Of a stretch of 64,000 bases of DNA, positions 44,862 through 53,747 are shown in pieces. The position numbers and the translations under genes were made by a program. Numbering within the stretch: the first letter of the stretch is position 1; each line of letters opens with the position of its first letter. Below the pieces are notes generated by a model, which was not told the DNA's origin, searched no databases, and saw only the letters and a program-made list of their open reading frames with translations. This DNA comes from Caldilineaceae bacterium (lineage in GTDB: Bacteria; Chloroflexota; Anaerolineae; Caldilineales; Caldilineaceae), in the NCBI GenBank assembly GCA_026645575.1, contig JAPKMW010000016.1:62001-126000 (forward strand). The letters run 5' to 3'.

Positions 44862-44947
44862 GATTGATTTCCTTTGCCCAAGCCTTACTCCATAGGGCCA
44901 ATCTTACAGTAACCCACACCTTGCCCCAAATACGTTTTCCGCTGTGC

Positions 44948-45016
44948 TCACTCCACCTGCCAGAAACACCCGGTCATCAAGAGGTTAAAGTCCAGTCCGC
45001 GGTCGCTCTTCAATCA
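44948..45016 (-). pseudogene. Relic of a second GNAT gene (3' end only)
   Basis: The - strand reads LKSDRGLDFNLLMTGCFWQV then Glu and a stop, aligned without gaps to the C terminus of the GNAT gene at 43278 (LKINHELGFKPFMAQCFWQV). An in-frame stop precedes it, and the bases upstream up to about 45040 hold further weak similarity in a shifted frame. It is too short to be functional and shows that the GNAT gene was once duplicated here. Confidence 0.75.
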
Positions 45017-45036
45017 ATGGGCAATTGTTACCGATG

Positions 45037-45255
45037 TTACCGAACCTTCTGGTAGCGATAACCGCCATTTTTGATAAAGGTTTGAAAGTAATAACCGTGC
45101 GATCCCATGCTCATCAAGCCGGTGTAGACATAGGCCGGCACGTCAAAGTATTGGTAGACCGAGCCGTCGTGAAATTCAATTTCCAGCGTCCCGGTGAAAT
45201 GATCATAGCCGACAGCCGCAAGGCTGGACGAGTTGACAGGCATGCGCACGAGCAT
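45037..45255 (-). CDS. KTSC-domain protein
   Basis: A 72-residue protein that is essentially one KTSC domain: VNSSSLAAVGYDHFTGTLEI, EFHDGSVYQYFDVPAYVY, then MGSHGYYFQTFIKN. KTSC occurs alone or fused to Lys-tRNA synthetase or RecB-like proteins; its role is unknown. The start at 45255 has a strong AGGAGG at 45265-45270; the longer upstream frame runs through a hairpin and is rejected. Confidence 0.85.
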   Translation of the reverse strand: MLVRMPVNSSSLAAVGYDHFTGTLEIEFHDGSVYQYFDVPAYVYTGLMSMGSHGYYFQTFIKNGGYRYQKVR

Positions 45256-45324
45256 AAACGCTTTCCTCCTGAATTTTCTGGCTTCTCCAGCAAAATCTTG
45301 CCCAATCGATCTGGATCGGTTGAG

Positions 45325-45383
45325 CCGTCGTAAAGACTTTAGTCTTTGTCTGGGCAGTCGGAAGACTAAAGTCTTTACGACGG
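45325..45383. repeat. Perfect 22-bp inverted repeat with TAAAGACTTTAGTCTT arm
   Basis: Arms 45325-45346 and 45362-45383 pair perfectly over 22 nt. The arm contains the palindromic word AAAGACTTTAGTCTT, shared with the hairpin at 49247-49301. It sits at the 3' end of the mannonate-dehydratase-like gene and just upstream of the KTSC gene. Confidence 0.95.
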
Positions 45384-45386
45384 ACT

Positions 45387-46463
45387 TTACTCCTTCTCCA
45401 ACATCGTCAACACCGCTCTCATCCAACCCAGCGTGTAGGCCATACCGGCGTGCCAGGCGGCGGCGCATTCGAGCAACGGCGTGTGATCGGGAATAAGGAC
45501 ACCGTCAAAGCCGTTGCGGTGCAGAATCCGCAGCACCTCGATCATATCGGTGTCGCCGTCATCAACAAACATCTCATGGTAGTTGGGGACTTTGCCTTGA
45601 ACGTTGCGCAGATGGACATAGGCCAGTTTCCCGGCACGGCTGTAACGGTCCACCGTATCATAGACATCGGTATTCTGCATTTCCGAGATAGTGCCGACAC
45701 AGAACTCAATCGCACTGGCCGGGCTGGGCTTGAGATCCAGCACCTTCTGGAAGTGATCGCCCTGGTAGACCAGGCGACTCATGCCGCGTAGCTCCGGCAG
45801 CGGCGGATCATCGGGGTGGAAGGCAAGTTTGACGCCAACTTCTTCCGCCACCGGCAACATCTCTTCCAGAAAACCACCCAACCGTCGCCAAATTTCCGGT
45901 GCCGCCACCGGCGCCACAATATCGTTGGGATCAGCCGCATTGAAGCGGTCTACATCATAGACCATGTTCCAGACCATCCCACCCGGCATGGGCGGCGGGG
46001 TCGGGTTGTTAAAACCAACGGATTTGGCCCCGCCACGCGCATACGGCCCTTCATTGCGCCCCCAAACGCCAGCCAGCGTAAAACAGTAGCCCATGGTCGG
46101 AATGCCCAGACGGCCTAGGTTGCGGATAATCTCTTTCAGGTGGTTCATTTGCGCGTTGCGTTGCGGACCATCCAGCAGCACATCATACCAATGGGCGGGG
46201 GCGAAGTTTTCCAGCGCTTCCAGTTCCAACCCCTCTGCATTGACCATCGCCTTGAGGTCACGCAACCCCTCATACGTCCAGATCGGGTCGTCGGCTTCCG
46301 AAATACCAAAGCCGGCGTTGGCATTGTCGGAGGTAATAATCTTGTCGCCACGAGTAAAGTGGCCGGGCAAGTGGGCGATAATATGGGTGCAGCCTGCCTG
46401 TTTGGCAAAGCGCAGATTTTCCGGTGTCAACAGCGCCCGGTAGAGGCCGAGGCCGAGTTTCAT
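45387..46463 (-). CDS. Mannonate dehydratase (UxuA)-like TIM-barrel enzyme
   Basis: A 358-residue protein of the UxuA type, with metal-site and active-site stretches LAFHPDDPPLPELRG, YVHLRNVQGKVPNYHEMF, DDGDTDMIEVLRIL and GVLIPDHTPLLE. UxuA removes water from D-mannonate to give 2-keto-3-deoxygluconate in hexuronate breakdown. The Gfo/Idh/MocA oxidoreductase upstream on the same strand is a natural partner. The start at 46463 has AAAGGAG upstream. Related enzymes act on other aldonates, so specificity is tentative. Confidence 0.85.
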   Translation of the reverse strand: MKLGLGLYRALLTPENLRFAKQAGCTHIIAHLPGHFTRGDKIITSDNANAGFGISEADDPIWTYEGLRDLKAMVNAEGLELEALENFAPAHWYDVLLDGPQRNAQMNHLKEIIRNLGRLGIPTMGYCFTLAGVWGRNEGPYARGGAKSVGFNNPTPPPMPGGMVWNMVYDVDRFNAADPNDIVAPVAAPEIWRRLGGFLEEMLPVAEEVGVKLAFHPDDPPLPELRGMSRLVYQGDHFQKVLDLKPSPASAIEFCVGTISEMQNTDVYDTVDRYSRAGKLAYVHLRNVQGKVPNYHEMFVDDGDTDMIEVLRILHRNGFDGVLIPDHTPLLECAAAWHAGMAYTLGWMRAVLTMLEKE

Positions 46464-46495
46464 AGAGTGGCTCCTTTTGTTTGGTGATTTTGGTA

Positions 46496-46593
46496 TCGGG
46501 TATTGGGTATTGGGGATTAAATGATTGAATCTTTCCTGGATCTGTCAATTACCCAGCACCTAATACCCAATATCTACTATCTACTATCTACTA
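46496..46593. repeat. Intergenic palindrome and TATCTAC tandem repeats
   Basis: Words of the type GGGTATTGGGTATTGGGG (about 46498-46515) face complementary ACCTAATACCCAATA (about 46558-46572). About three units of TATCTAC follow (46571-46591) and run to the end of the oxidoreductase gene. There is no coding content. Confidence 0.7.
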
Positions 46594-47598
46594 ACCTGAT
46601 ACTTCCAGTGGGAATTCTTCTGCTAATACCACTGGTCTGCTTTGCGCAATCGAACGCTTGAGCGCGGCTTCAAATTGCAGTTCTTGGAGACCGGCCAAGC
46701 CGGGGACGGGGGGTGGGCTGCCGGTGCGCACAGTATCCAGGTAGGCATTGATCGCTTTGCCAAAGGAGGCGCGATATTGATCCCAGCGCGAGACGCTGCG
46801 GCTGAGGGCGTGAACCGTGTGACGTTCATTCGCGTAGTCAATGAGTTCGAGATCGCCGTCCAGATCGCGCATGGTGAGGCGGCCCCGTTCAAAGGCGACG
46901 GTTAACTCGTAGAGCGGTAGCTTGAAATCGATGCTACAGGTGCCGATGATGGTGCCGGTGGCGCCATTTGCCATTTGCACGGCGGCGGTGACATCGCGCA
47001 CATTCTCCGTGCCCATACAGGGGCGGGCAAAGGGCGCGGCCAGTGCCGTAATGGTCGCCGCCGGCCCCATGAAGGAGAGAACCAGATCGATGCAGTGGCT
47101 CCAACAGGCATAGTGAACCAAGCCGGTAAAGTGAACCGGTTGGCCAAAATTGTGGGCAGCAATGAGTTCACGCGCCTTTTGGGTCTGCTCGAAAAAGCGG
47201 TAGTTGAAAACCATGGCTGTCTCAACCCCGGCAGCCGGCGCACGAGCCAGCAAATCACGGCCCTTGATAAAATCATCCTCCGTAACATCGGCCTGCCCTA
47301 GTTGGGCGACCAGCGGCTTTTCAAAGAAGAGGCGACGTGGTCGTAAGTCCAGCAATTCACTGGCGACGGCATACCGATCTGTTTCACGGGTCAGCACGAG
47401 CACCGTATCCGGCTCGTCGGCCAACAGATCGGGTAGCGACTGAGCAACACGCCCGCCAAATTGCTGGGCGACCGCTTCAGCTTTGTCGCGGCTGCGATTG
47501 TAGTAACTGAGAGCAATGTCTTTGTGCTGCACCAGGTAGGGCAGATAGTTTTGCATCGCAACCTTGCCGGTGCCGACAATGGCGACTTTGAGCGTCAT
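46591..47598 (-). CDS. Gfo/Idh/MocA-family sugar oxidoreductase
   Basis: A 335-residue protein. The N-terminal Rossmann fold has VAIVGTGKVAMQNYLPYL and the family Lys is in LFFEKPLVAQ. The C-terminal alpha/beta domain includes VHFTGLVHYACWSHCIDLVL, whose His is in the usual catalytic position. It oxidises a sugar or sugar acid with NAD(P). It precedes the mannonate-dehydratase-like gene; a shared sugar-acid pathway is likely. The start at 47598 has AAGGAGTC upstream. Confidence 0.88.
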   Translation of the reverse strand: MTLKVAIVGTGKVAMQNYLPYLVQHKDIALSYYNRSRDKAEAVAQQFGGRVAQSLPDLLADEPDTVLVLTRETDRYAVASELLDLRPRRLFFEKPLVAQLGQADVTEDDFIKGRDLLARAPAAGVETAMVFNYRFFEQTQKARELIAAHNFGQPVHFTGLVHYACWSHCIDLVLSFMGPAATITALAAPFARPCMGTENVRDVTAAVQMANGATGTIIGTCSIDFKLPLYELTVAFERGRLTMRDLDGDLELIDYANERHTVHALSRSVSRWDQYRASFGKAINAYLDTVRTGSPPPVPGLAGLQELQFEAALKRSIAQSRPVVLAEEFPLEVSG

Positions 47599-47657
47599 AC
47601 GGCTGACTCCTTATACTAAATTGGTTAGACTCGTTCTGGTTGCGAAACCCATCAACG

Positions 47658-47726
47658 AACCGCAGAGGCGCAAAGCACGCAAAGGAGTTTCGCTGAGTAC
47701 TTTGCGAACTTTGCGTCTCTGCAGTT
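47658..47726. repeat. Imperfect inverted repeat of the CGCAAAG family, in a 350-base gap
   Basis: Arms 47658-47684 and 47700-47726 (27 nt, four mismatches) are made of GCAGAGGCGCAAAG-type words, like 20722-20782 and 59775-59832. The rest of the gap 47599-47948 holds a short CGATAAGCTCAGGGCGAC stretch and no gene that I can support. Confidence 0.8.
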
Positions 47727-47948
47727 GCTTTTCTGCTTTCGCCGATAAACGCAAGTTGGTGTTGTTGTATTGTATCATAAGCGCTCGACAACCCTTGCTT
47801 GTGTCTTCTTTCTATCCTTCTTTATATCTTAGCCTATCGCAGAATTCAAAATTTGCCGATAAGCTCAGGGCGACCTTGCCGCCAAACCGCCGGAGTGCGT
47901 TTTTTATAGGTGTGATGTGGCGCGGCGTCGGCTGGGGAAAGGATGACC

Positions 47949-49250
47949 ATGAATCGCTATCTGCTATTGCCATGTTGTCTGCTTGCTATGTTACTCTTCA
48001 GTGCCTGTGTAATTACGCCACTGGCGCCGAGTGAGACGCCAACACCTGAGACGCCATTACAACCAACCTTCACCCCCACCACTGCGGTGACAACCACCGC
48101 GCCTGTTACGGCAACGACGACGATTACTATTGCCGTGACACCCGCCCAGGCGCTGACGACAACAACCACACTAACCGATACCTCAGCAGGTGGAACAGAA
48201 AGCACAGCGCCTGTCACCACTACAGCGCCGCTGACAGTGACGCCGATTCTAACGCCGACCGCCGTCGTGACCAATGCAACCACAACCGCCCCAGCAGCAG
48301 CAACTCCGGCGCCGGCTGGGCAAGGCGGCACGATTGCCACCATTCTGGCCGCTCGCCCCGACTTTGCGACGTTGAATGCGGCGGCGGTAGCGGTGCAATT
48401 AACGGCAACGCTCAATGGCGATACGCCCTATACCCTCTTTGCCCCCACCGAGGAAGCCTTTGCCGCACTGCCGGCAGGGACGCTTGATGCCCTACTTGCC
48501 AGCCCAAGTGCGCTGACCAGCGTTCTCCAGAATCATCTGTTGATTGAAGAAGTGGCGGCGGCGCGATTAACGCGTCTGGGCAGTGTGCTGACAACATTTG
48601 GACAAACCTTGCCTGTCACCCTGACCGCCGCCGGTGTTACACAGATCGGTGACGCCACCATTGTTGAACCCAATATTGAAGCGACAAACGGCGTGATTCA
48701 CGCCATTGATACGGTCCTCGTCCCGGCCAATCTGACCATTCCGCCTATCACCGGAACCCCTAGCGCCAGTGCTGCCACCCAGGTTACCGCTACCCAGGCC
48801 GTAACGACCGTACAAATCATCACCACCGTTGCCCCCACCGCTACCATTGCCGATGTTGTGCGCAACACCGAGGAGTTATCGGCATTGGAGACCGCACTGG
48901 GGGCAGCCGGTCTCTTACAGGCATTGCAGTTGCCCGGCGAATTGACCCTCTTTGCGCCCACCAACGCGGCCTTTGAAGCGCTACCTGCCGGCCAGTTACA
49001 GCCATTGCTCAACAACACGGCGGCCATTGCCAATGTGCTGCAATACCATCTGGTCGCCGATACTGCCCTCGCCGCTGATCTCGTGCGGTTGGGGCGTGCA
49101 CTCTCCACATCGGGGCAGCCCTTGCGGGTGATAGTGGCGGCGAATGGCGTTATTCAGGTGAATGAGGCACAAGTTGTTCAAACCGATATTGTCACCACCA
49201 ATGGCGTCATCCATCTGATCGATGCGGTGCTGACGCCACCCGCACAGTAG
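47949..49250 (+). CDS. Lipoprotein with two fasciclin (FAS1) domains
   Basis: A 433-residue lipoprotein: signal peptide with lipobox LLFSAC, then a Thr/Pro/Ala-rich stretch (about residues 25-125), then two FAS1 domains (about 128-262 and 300-430). The FAS1 landmarks appear twice: YTLFAPTEEAFAALPAGTL and LTLFAPTNAAFEALPAGQL, then the NGVIHAIDTVLVP and NGVIHLIDAVLTP ends. FAS1 domains support cell adhesion. ATG 47949 has GGAAAGGA upstream; ATG 47943 overlaps that site and is less likely. Confidence 0.92.
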   Translation: MNRYLLLPCCLLAMLLFSACVITPLAPSETPTPETPLQPTFTPTTAVTTTAPVTATTTITIAVTPAQALTTTTTLTDTSAGGTESTAPVTTTAPLTVTPILTPTAVVTNATTTAPAAATPAPAGQGGTIATILAARPDFATLNAAAVAVQLTATLNGDTPYTLFAPTEEAFAALPAGTLDALLASPSALTSVLQNHLLIEEVAAARLTRLGSVLTTFGQTLPVTLTAAGVTQIGDATIVEPNIEATNGVIHAIDTVLVPANLTIPPITGTPSASAATQVTATQAVTTVQIITTVAPTATIADVVRNTEELSALETALGAAGLLQALQLPGELTLFAPTNAAFEALPAGQLQPLLNNTAAIANVLQYHLVADTALAADLVRLGRALSTSGQPLRVIVAANGVIQVNEAQVVQTDIVTTNGVIHLIDAVLTPPAQ

Positions 49251-49301
49251 TAAAGACTTTAGTCTTTTCCTGTCCTGTGCAAAGACTAAAGTCTTTACTA
49301 C
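49247..49301. repeat. Perfect 21-bp inverted repeat, second TAAAGACTTTAGTCTT copy
   Basis: Arms 49247-49267 and 49281-49301 pair perfectly over 21 nt. It includes the stop codon of the fasciclin gene. The stem shares TAAAGACTTTAGTCTT with 45325-45383 while outer stem bases and the loop differ. Confidence 0.95.
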
Positions 49302-49354
49302 CTTCCTACCTGATTTGACAAAACACTAGCGTAAGTTAAGAAAGCACAACCATA

Positions 49355-50635
49355 ATGAATGGAATGGGGTATCACCCTGGAAATGTCACATGGCAACCGG
49401 TCGCCCGACTACAACAGCCAGCCGTTGCTATGCTCGCCTTTGGTACGGCTCTACCTGCCTATGGCGTAGCGCAAAGCGAGATTGGTGAGTGGATGGCCCA
49501 ATCACTCGGCAAGAAGTCAGCAACCAGCCGTTTGCTTCATAGTCTTCATGTCAACGCCGGCATCGACTGGCGCTACTCTTGCTGTCCCGACTATTTGTTG
49601 CCGCCAACGGAATCCCGCTTTGCGCCAGGACAACCGTTAGCAAATTCCCCGACCACGGCAGAACGGATGGCGATCTACACCAAAGAAGCGCCACCCCTCG
49701 GCACAGCCGCCGCCCAGCAGGCGTTGACCACCTATGCAGAAAAGCGGGATACCTCCATCGCAACGGTGCGTGACTCAATCACCCATCTGGTGGTGGTCAG
49801 TTGCACCGGCTTCTTTGCCCCAGGTTTGGATTTTGTCATCGCCCGTGATCTTATGTTGGCGCCGACGGTGCAGCGCACCTTGATCGGCTTTATGGGTTGC
49901 TCGGCAGCCTTCAATGGCCTACGTTCTGCCCAACAGATTGTGCGCAGCGACCCACAGGCACGGGTGCTGGTGGTGAGCGTTGAATTGTGTTCGCTGCATA
50001 CCCAGCCCAACCCCGGACGCGAACAACTGGCCGCCTATGCGCTCTTTGCCGATGGCGCGGCGGCCTGTCTCGTTGGCCAACCGGCGGCGGACGAAACCGA
50101 TTTCTTTCAACTGGACGCCTTTCATACCAGCACCAAGCCGGACACGCAAACCGAGATGGTCTGGGCGATTGGTGATCACGGCTTTACGCTGCGTCTTTCG
50201 CCCCAAATCCCGCAACACCTGGCTGAAGTGGCGCCGGCGGCGCTACAAACGCTCTTTGCCAATGATCATCCCAACTTTTGGGCCATTCACCCCGGCGGGC
50301 GCGCCATTGTCGATCGACTGGCGCACATCTTTGCCTTGGCCGACGACGATGTCGCCACCAGCCGCGCAATTTTACGGCGGTATGGCAATCTTTCCTCAGC
50401 GACCATTCTCTTTGTGCTGGAGGAACTGGGGCGCACGCTGCAACAAGAAAGAAATACAAATGCCACTGAGCAACCAATGGCAGGGGTAGCGATGGCTTTT
50501 GGGCCTGGGCTGGTCATCGAAATGGCGCGGGTGACTTATATGCCGGTCGCCCAGCCGGCCTTGACAACTTCCCCACGAGCGGTGATGATGCCGCAGGCGC
50601 CCATCAGCAATGGCAAGGAGAGTATCTATGGCTAA
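49355..50635 (+). CDS. Type III polyketide synthase (chalcone/stilbene synthase-like)
   Basis: A 426-residue enzyme with the complete catalytic triad Cys182 (GFMGCSAAFNGL), His312 (WAIHPGGRAI) and Asn345 (RRYGNLSSAT). Bacterial members make alkylpyrones, alkylresorcinols or tetrahydroxynaphthalene from acyl-CoA and malonyl-CoA. The next gene overlaps it by 8 bp and a methyltransferase converges on the pair, a common three-gene set. ATG 49355 has no clear ribosome binding site; ATG 49364 is an alternative. Confidence 0.93.
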   Translation: MNGMGYHPGNVTWQPVARLQQPAVAMLAFGTALPAYGVAQSEIGEWMAQSLGKKSATSRLLHSLHVNAGIDWRYSCCPDYLLPPTESRFAPGQPLANSPTTAERMAIYTKEAPPLGTAAAQQALTTYAEKRDTSIATVRDSITHLVVVSCTGFFAPGLDFVIARDLMLAPTVQRTLIGFMGCSAAFNGLRSAQQIVRSDPQARVLVVSVELCSLHTQPNPGREQLAAYALFADGAAACLVGQPAADETDFFQLDAFHTSTKPDTQTEMVWAIGDHGFTLRLSPQIPQHLAEVAPAALQTLFANDHPNFWAIHPGGRAIVDRLAHIFALADDDVATSRAILRRYGNLSSATILFVLEELGRTLQQERNTNATEQPMAGVAMAFGPGLVIEMARVTYMPVAQPALTTSPRAVMMPQAPISNGKESIYG

Positions 50636-51851
50636 CCGCAACGGCGTGCGCGATGTGGTGGTGGTCGGCGCCGGGCCGGCTGGTAGTGCGGCGGCGGCGG
50701 CATTGGCGCAACGGGGGTGGGATGTTCTGCTGCTCGAACGAGATCACTTTCCCCGCCACAAGGTCTGTGGCGAATTTCTCTCCCCAGAAGCGCAGGGGAC
50801 ATTGCGGACGTTGCGTTTGCACAGCGCCGTCGCCGCCTTGACGCCGGTTGCCTTAACCCATGCCACAGTGACGACCCAATCTGGACAGACGGCTCGAATG
50901 CCGCTTCCCGGTCCGGCCTGGGGCGTCAGTCGCTTTGCCATGGACGAAGCGCTGGCAACCGCCGCCTGTGAACACGGTGTTGATCTCTGGAGCGGGATGT
51001 TGGTAAATTCTTTTACCAACATCGCCAACGAGTATGTCATCCAGTTGCAGACGCGAGCAACCACCGGGCAGGCGCCCCGCCACGGCATTGTCAAAAGCCG
51101 GGCGCTTATCATCGCCTGTGGCCGTCACAGTGCCAGTGCGCTGCCGCCCCATCCCACGCCCCACAATCGCCCACTGTCGGTGGGCATCAAAGGTCATTAT
51201 GTTGACGTTGCCATGCCGCCACAGGTTGAACTCTTCTTCTTCCCCGGCGGCTACGCCGGCATCAACCCGATTGAGGATGGGCGAGTCAACCTCTGTCTGC
51301 TGCTTTCGTATGAAGCGTTCCGCCGCACTGGTCAGTCAGTGGCAGGAACCTTGGCGGCCATTGCCGAATGGAATCCTGCGTTGGGGCGGCGGCTGGCTGG
51401 GGGGCGAGCATTGGCCGAAAGCATCTGCACCGTAGCCCCCGTAGACACCGGACGCCCTGCGGCGCCTTGGGCGGAAGTGTCTTGCCTGGGGGACACAGCC
51501 GTCATGTTGCCGCCCCTCTGTGGTGATGGCATGGCAATGGCGCTCCGGTCGGCGGAACTCTGTGCGCCCCTGGCCGATGCCTTTTTGCGCGAAGAGCTTG
51601 CGTTGGCCGAGTGGGCGACGTACTACCAACAGACGTGGCAAAGCGAATTTAATCGGCGGGTGCGCACAGGTCGGTTTCTGCAACAGATGTTGGCCGTCCC
51701 CCTGCTGGCCGAAGCCATGATCGGATTGGGCCGTGTGGCGCCACCGCTCGCCTCTTATTTTGTCAAGGCAACCCGTGGCGCTTTTCCCAAAGCGGCATCC
51801 CCCAACCTTCCCCTGGGATCACCAAAGCAGCAGCAAAACCAACCAGCGTAA
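50628..51851 (+). CDS. FAD-dependent oxidoreductase (geranylgeranyl-reductase/hydroxylase-like)
   Basis: A 407-residue flavoprotein. The FAD motif is VVVVGAGPAGSAAAAALAQR, then LLERDHFPRHKVCGEFLSPE, typical of the geranylgeranyl-reductase/halogenase group, and LGDTAVMLPPLCGDGMAMAL binds the flavin ribityl part. ATG 50628 overlaps the polyketide synthase stop, with AAGGAG 7 bases upstream, so it is translationally coupled. It probably hydroxylates or reduces the polyketide product. Confidence 0.9.
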   Translation: MANRNGVRDVVVVGAGPAGSAAAAALAQRGWDVLLLERDHFPRHKVCGEFLSPEAQGTLRTLRLHSAVAALTPVALTHATVTTQSGQTARMPLPGPAWGVSRFAMDEALATAACEHGVDLWSGMLVNSFTNIANEYVIQLQTRATTGQAPRHGIVKSRALIIACGRHSASALPPHPTPHNRPLSVGIKGHYVDVAMPPQVELFFFPGGYAGINPIEDGRVNLCLLLSYEAFRRTGQSVAGTLAAIAEWNPALGRRLAGGRALAESICTVAPVDTGRPAAPWAEVSCLGDTAVMLPPLCGDGMAMALRSAELCAPLADAFLREELALAEWATYYQQTWQSEFNRRVRTGRFLQQMLAVPLLAEAMIGLGRVAPPLASYFVKATRGAFPKAASPNLPLGSPKQQQNQPA

Positions 51852-51863
51852 ACGTACTATCCC

Positions 51864-51896
51864 AGAAGTTCGACTTCTCCGAGAAGTCGAACTTCT
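51864..51896. repeat. Perfect 16-bp inverted repeat between convergent genes
   Basis: AGAAGTTCGACTTCTC (51864-51879), one C, and its complement (51881-51896). It lies exactly between the ends of the flavoprotein (+) and methyltransferase (-) genes, where a two-way transcription stop would be placed. No T-run is present on either side. Confidence 0.9.
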
Positions 51897-51904
51897 CTGC
51901 CGGT

Positions 51905-52699
51905 TTAATCGCCTGTTGGGTAGCCAATCAAATAACTCACACCTAGGGGCGACAGCGGGCTGCGCACTTTGCCAATGCGCCATACATAGCTCACCCCCTT
52001 GGGTAGTTCCAATGCCGCCACCAGCGCCTGTAATTCTGCCGTTGAGTAGGTACGCAGACAAGAGACCATGCCATCGAACCACAACATCAAGGGAATGGCC
52101 GGAATGACAAACGTCCAGAAGAAGCGGGACAACCGCCAGGGCCGCACTGCCAGCGCACTCACCAGCGCCAACCAAGGCAGCACGTACATCACCAGCAGCC
52201 CTAGCGGGGTACGGGCAGTCTGTTCAAAGATGGCGATGCCTTGCCCGGCGTTGACTGCGCTTTGTAAGATAGCCTGCGCTTGCGCCGGTGTAAAGTGATG
52301 AAAAGCGGTAAAGAGGGTGCGAAAACCGGTTAGCTCGGCTGGCGGTTGGGTGGCGTCTACCGCAGTTGGACAAAAACGCATGGTGGCGCCGTGGCGCAAC
52401 TTGTCGCTTTGACTGGCTCTTTCATGCGGGTAGAGGTCGGTCAACAGGATCTGTACCGGTGCGCCCGTGCTGGTGTTGAGGGTGCGCCCCAAGGCCAGCC
52501 AGGGACCCCCACCACCGGCGCAAAGATCGACAATCCGGCTGGCATGGGTGGCGAGTAGCGCTTCTTGCAACAGCGGGGCGACATGTTTGTATTGCTGCCC
52601 AACCGTGGCGATGAAGCGTAAACAGTCGGTTGCCCCGTCCCGGATCGTGGGCGGACACCACGGTTGCTCGTGAAGCTCTAACAGATGTAGACGCGACAT
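51905..52699 (-). CDS. Membrane-associated class I methyltransferase
   Basis: A 264-residue protein. Motif I is RIVDLCAGGGGPWLALG, then LLTDLYPHE, and FRTLFTAFHHFTPAQAQAIL is the region after motif II. A hydrophobic part (about residues 165-215: LLVMYVLPWLALVSALAV, then FVIPAIPLMLWF) suggests membrane contact. It was likely acquired with the type III polyketide synthase and flavoprotein genes as a tailoring O- or C-methyltransferase. The start at 52699 (MSRLHLLEL) has GGGGAAA upstream; the longer frame adds an unsupported hydrophobic leader. Confidence 0.8.
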   Translation of the reverse strand: MSRLHLLELHEQPWCPPTIRDGATDCLRFIATVGQQYKHVAPLLQEALLATHASRIVDLCAGGGGPWLALGRTLNTSTGAPVQILLTDLYPHERASQSDKLRHGATMRFCPTAVDATQPPAELTGFRTLFTAFHHFTPAQAQAILQSAVNAGQGIAIFEQTARTPLGLLVMYVLPWLALVSALAVRPWRLSRFFWTFVIPAIPLMLWFDGMVSCLRTYSTAELQALVAALELPKGVSYVWRIGKVRSPLSPLGVSYLIGYPTGD

Positions 52700-52872
52700 G
52701 GTTTCCCCGGTAAGTAAGACAAGAAGAACAGAAGACAGAAGAACAGAAGACAGGGATAGTTTATACACAGATAGAAAGGAACCCTGATTGGTGCAATCAT
52801 GCACTGTTCCTTCCTATCTGTGTAATAAGTGAGTGGTTTACGACGCCGCAATGCGGAAGCATTGGTTTTGGC

Positions 52873-53244
52873 TTAGGCGGCGTTGCGTTGTTGGCATTCG
52901 ACACAGAAGACGGTCGAAGGGACAATTTCTAAGCGCTCCGGCTGGATCGAAGCGCCGCAGTCGGCGCACCAGCCATAGAGGCCACTGTCAAGGCGTTGTA
53001 ACGCGTTTTCGATTTGGGCTAACTTTTTCTGTTCCATTGTCTGTAAGACCGTCTGCTGTTCAAAGGTAACATAGCTATCGGCCAGGTCATCGCGATTGGG
53101 ATTGCGACCAAAGTAATCGCTCTTCACCTGCACACCGCCATTTAACTGTTTCCAGATGCGGTTGCGTTCACGTTCCAAATCGTTGCGAATGCCTTGTAAG
53201 TCTAGTTGTAAATCTAAGGTGGGTACGTCTAATACACTCATCAT
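52873..53244 (-). CDS. DksA/TraR-type zinc-finger protein
   Basis: A 123-residue protein. A long N-terminal helical part (about residues 10-85) with NPNRDDLADSYVTFEQQTVL precedes a C4 zinc finger (CADC, then CVEC), with LDSGLYGWCADCGASIQPER as the family signature. Members bind RNA polymerase or act in stress responses. The start at 53244 is placed by GGAG about 8 bases upstream. It neighbours Hsp20 and DUF2267 genes, in line with a stress cluster. Confidence 0.88.
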   Translation of the reverse strand: MMSVLDVPTLDLQLDLQGIRNDLERERNRIWKQLNGGVQVKSDYFGRNPNRDDLADSYVTFEQQTVLQTMEQKKLAQIENALQRLDSGLYGWCADCGASIQPERLEIVPSTVFCVECQQRNAA

Positions 53245-53747
53245 CTTTTCCACTCCGGAGCTTACCTCCTAACCGGAATCAGCCGCCGTTGATAGGCAAA
53301 TCTGTAGGGGAGCGTAAGCTCAACATCAATATACGTTGTTCATTTGCGTTTTAGGGTAGGAAACAGACAGGCGCCGACAAGGGCTGTCTATTTCCCAAAC
53401 AATATCAGGCAAAGCTGATAAAGGGTACATTATCATTGAGCAACGCCGTGGGCTATCGAACAGGGCATAGATCGAGGGTATAGATGGACATGGCATAACC
53501 TATTCTTCCACTACCACGAGTCTATACCTACGCTGTACCTTCTCCTTATAACCGCATATACGCCACTGTGCCGCTACTGATCCTATACTCAGTAGAGTGC
53601 AACAGCCCGCTCCTAGCCAGCCACACCCCCGCAGGGGTTCCCGGTGACTGGCGCAGGTCACGGACCTGCTGCGAGCGTTGCGGTCTACTGATACTAGGGT
53701 GACAGTTGTCGTTACAAATCGTTTGGAAACATAGAAGGAGTACGCTT
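53245..53747. other. 500-base intergenic region between divergent stress genes
   Basis: I see no gene here. It contains AGACAG/CTGTCT and CTACTGA/TCAGTAG short hairpins and a perfect GCAGGTC-ACG-GACCTGC mini-hairpin at 53653-53669, whose GTCACGGAC core matches the repeats at 5660 and 57601. The Hsp20 ribosome binding site (AAGGAG) is at the right end. A heat-shock operator such as CIRCE was not seen. Confidence 0.6.

Noticed and set aside
45256..45468. N-terminal extension of the KTSC protein
   Set aside because: The extension reads through a perfect hairpin and is Arg-rich without family support; a strong AGGAGG site precedes the internal ATG.
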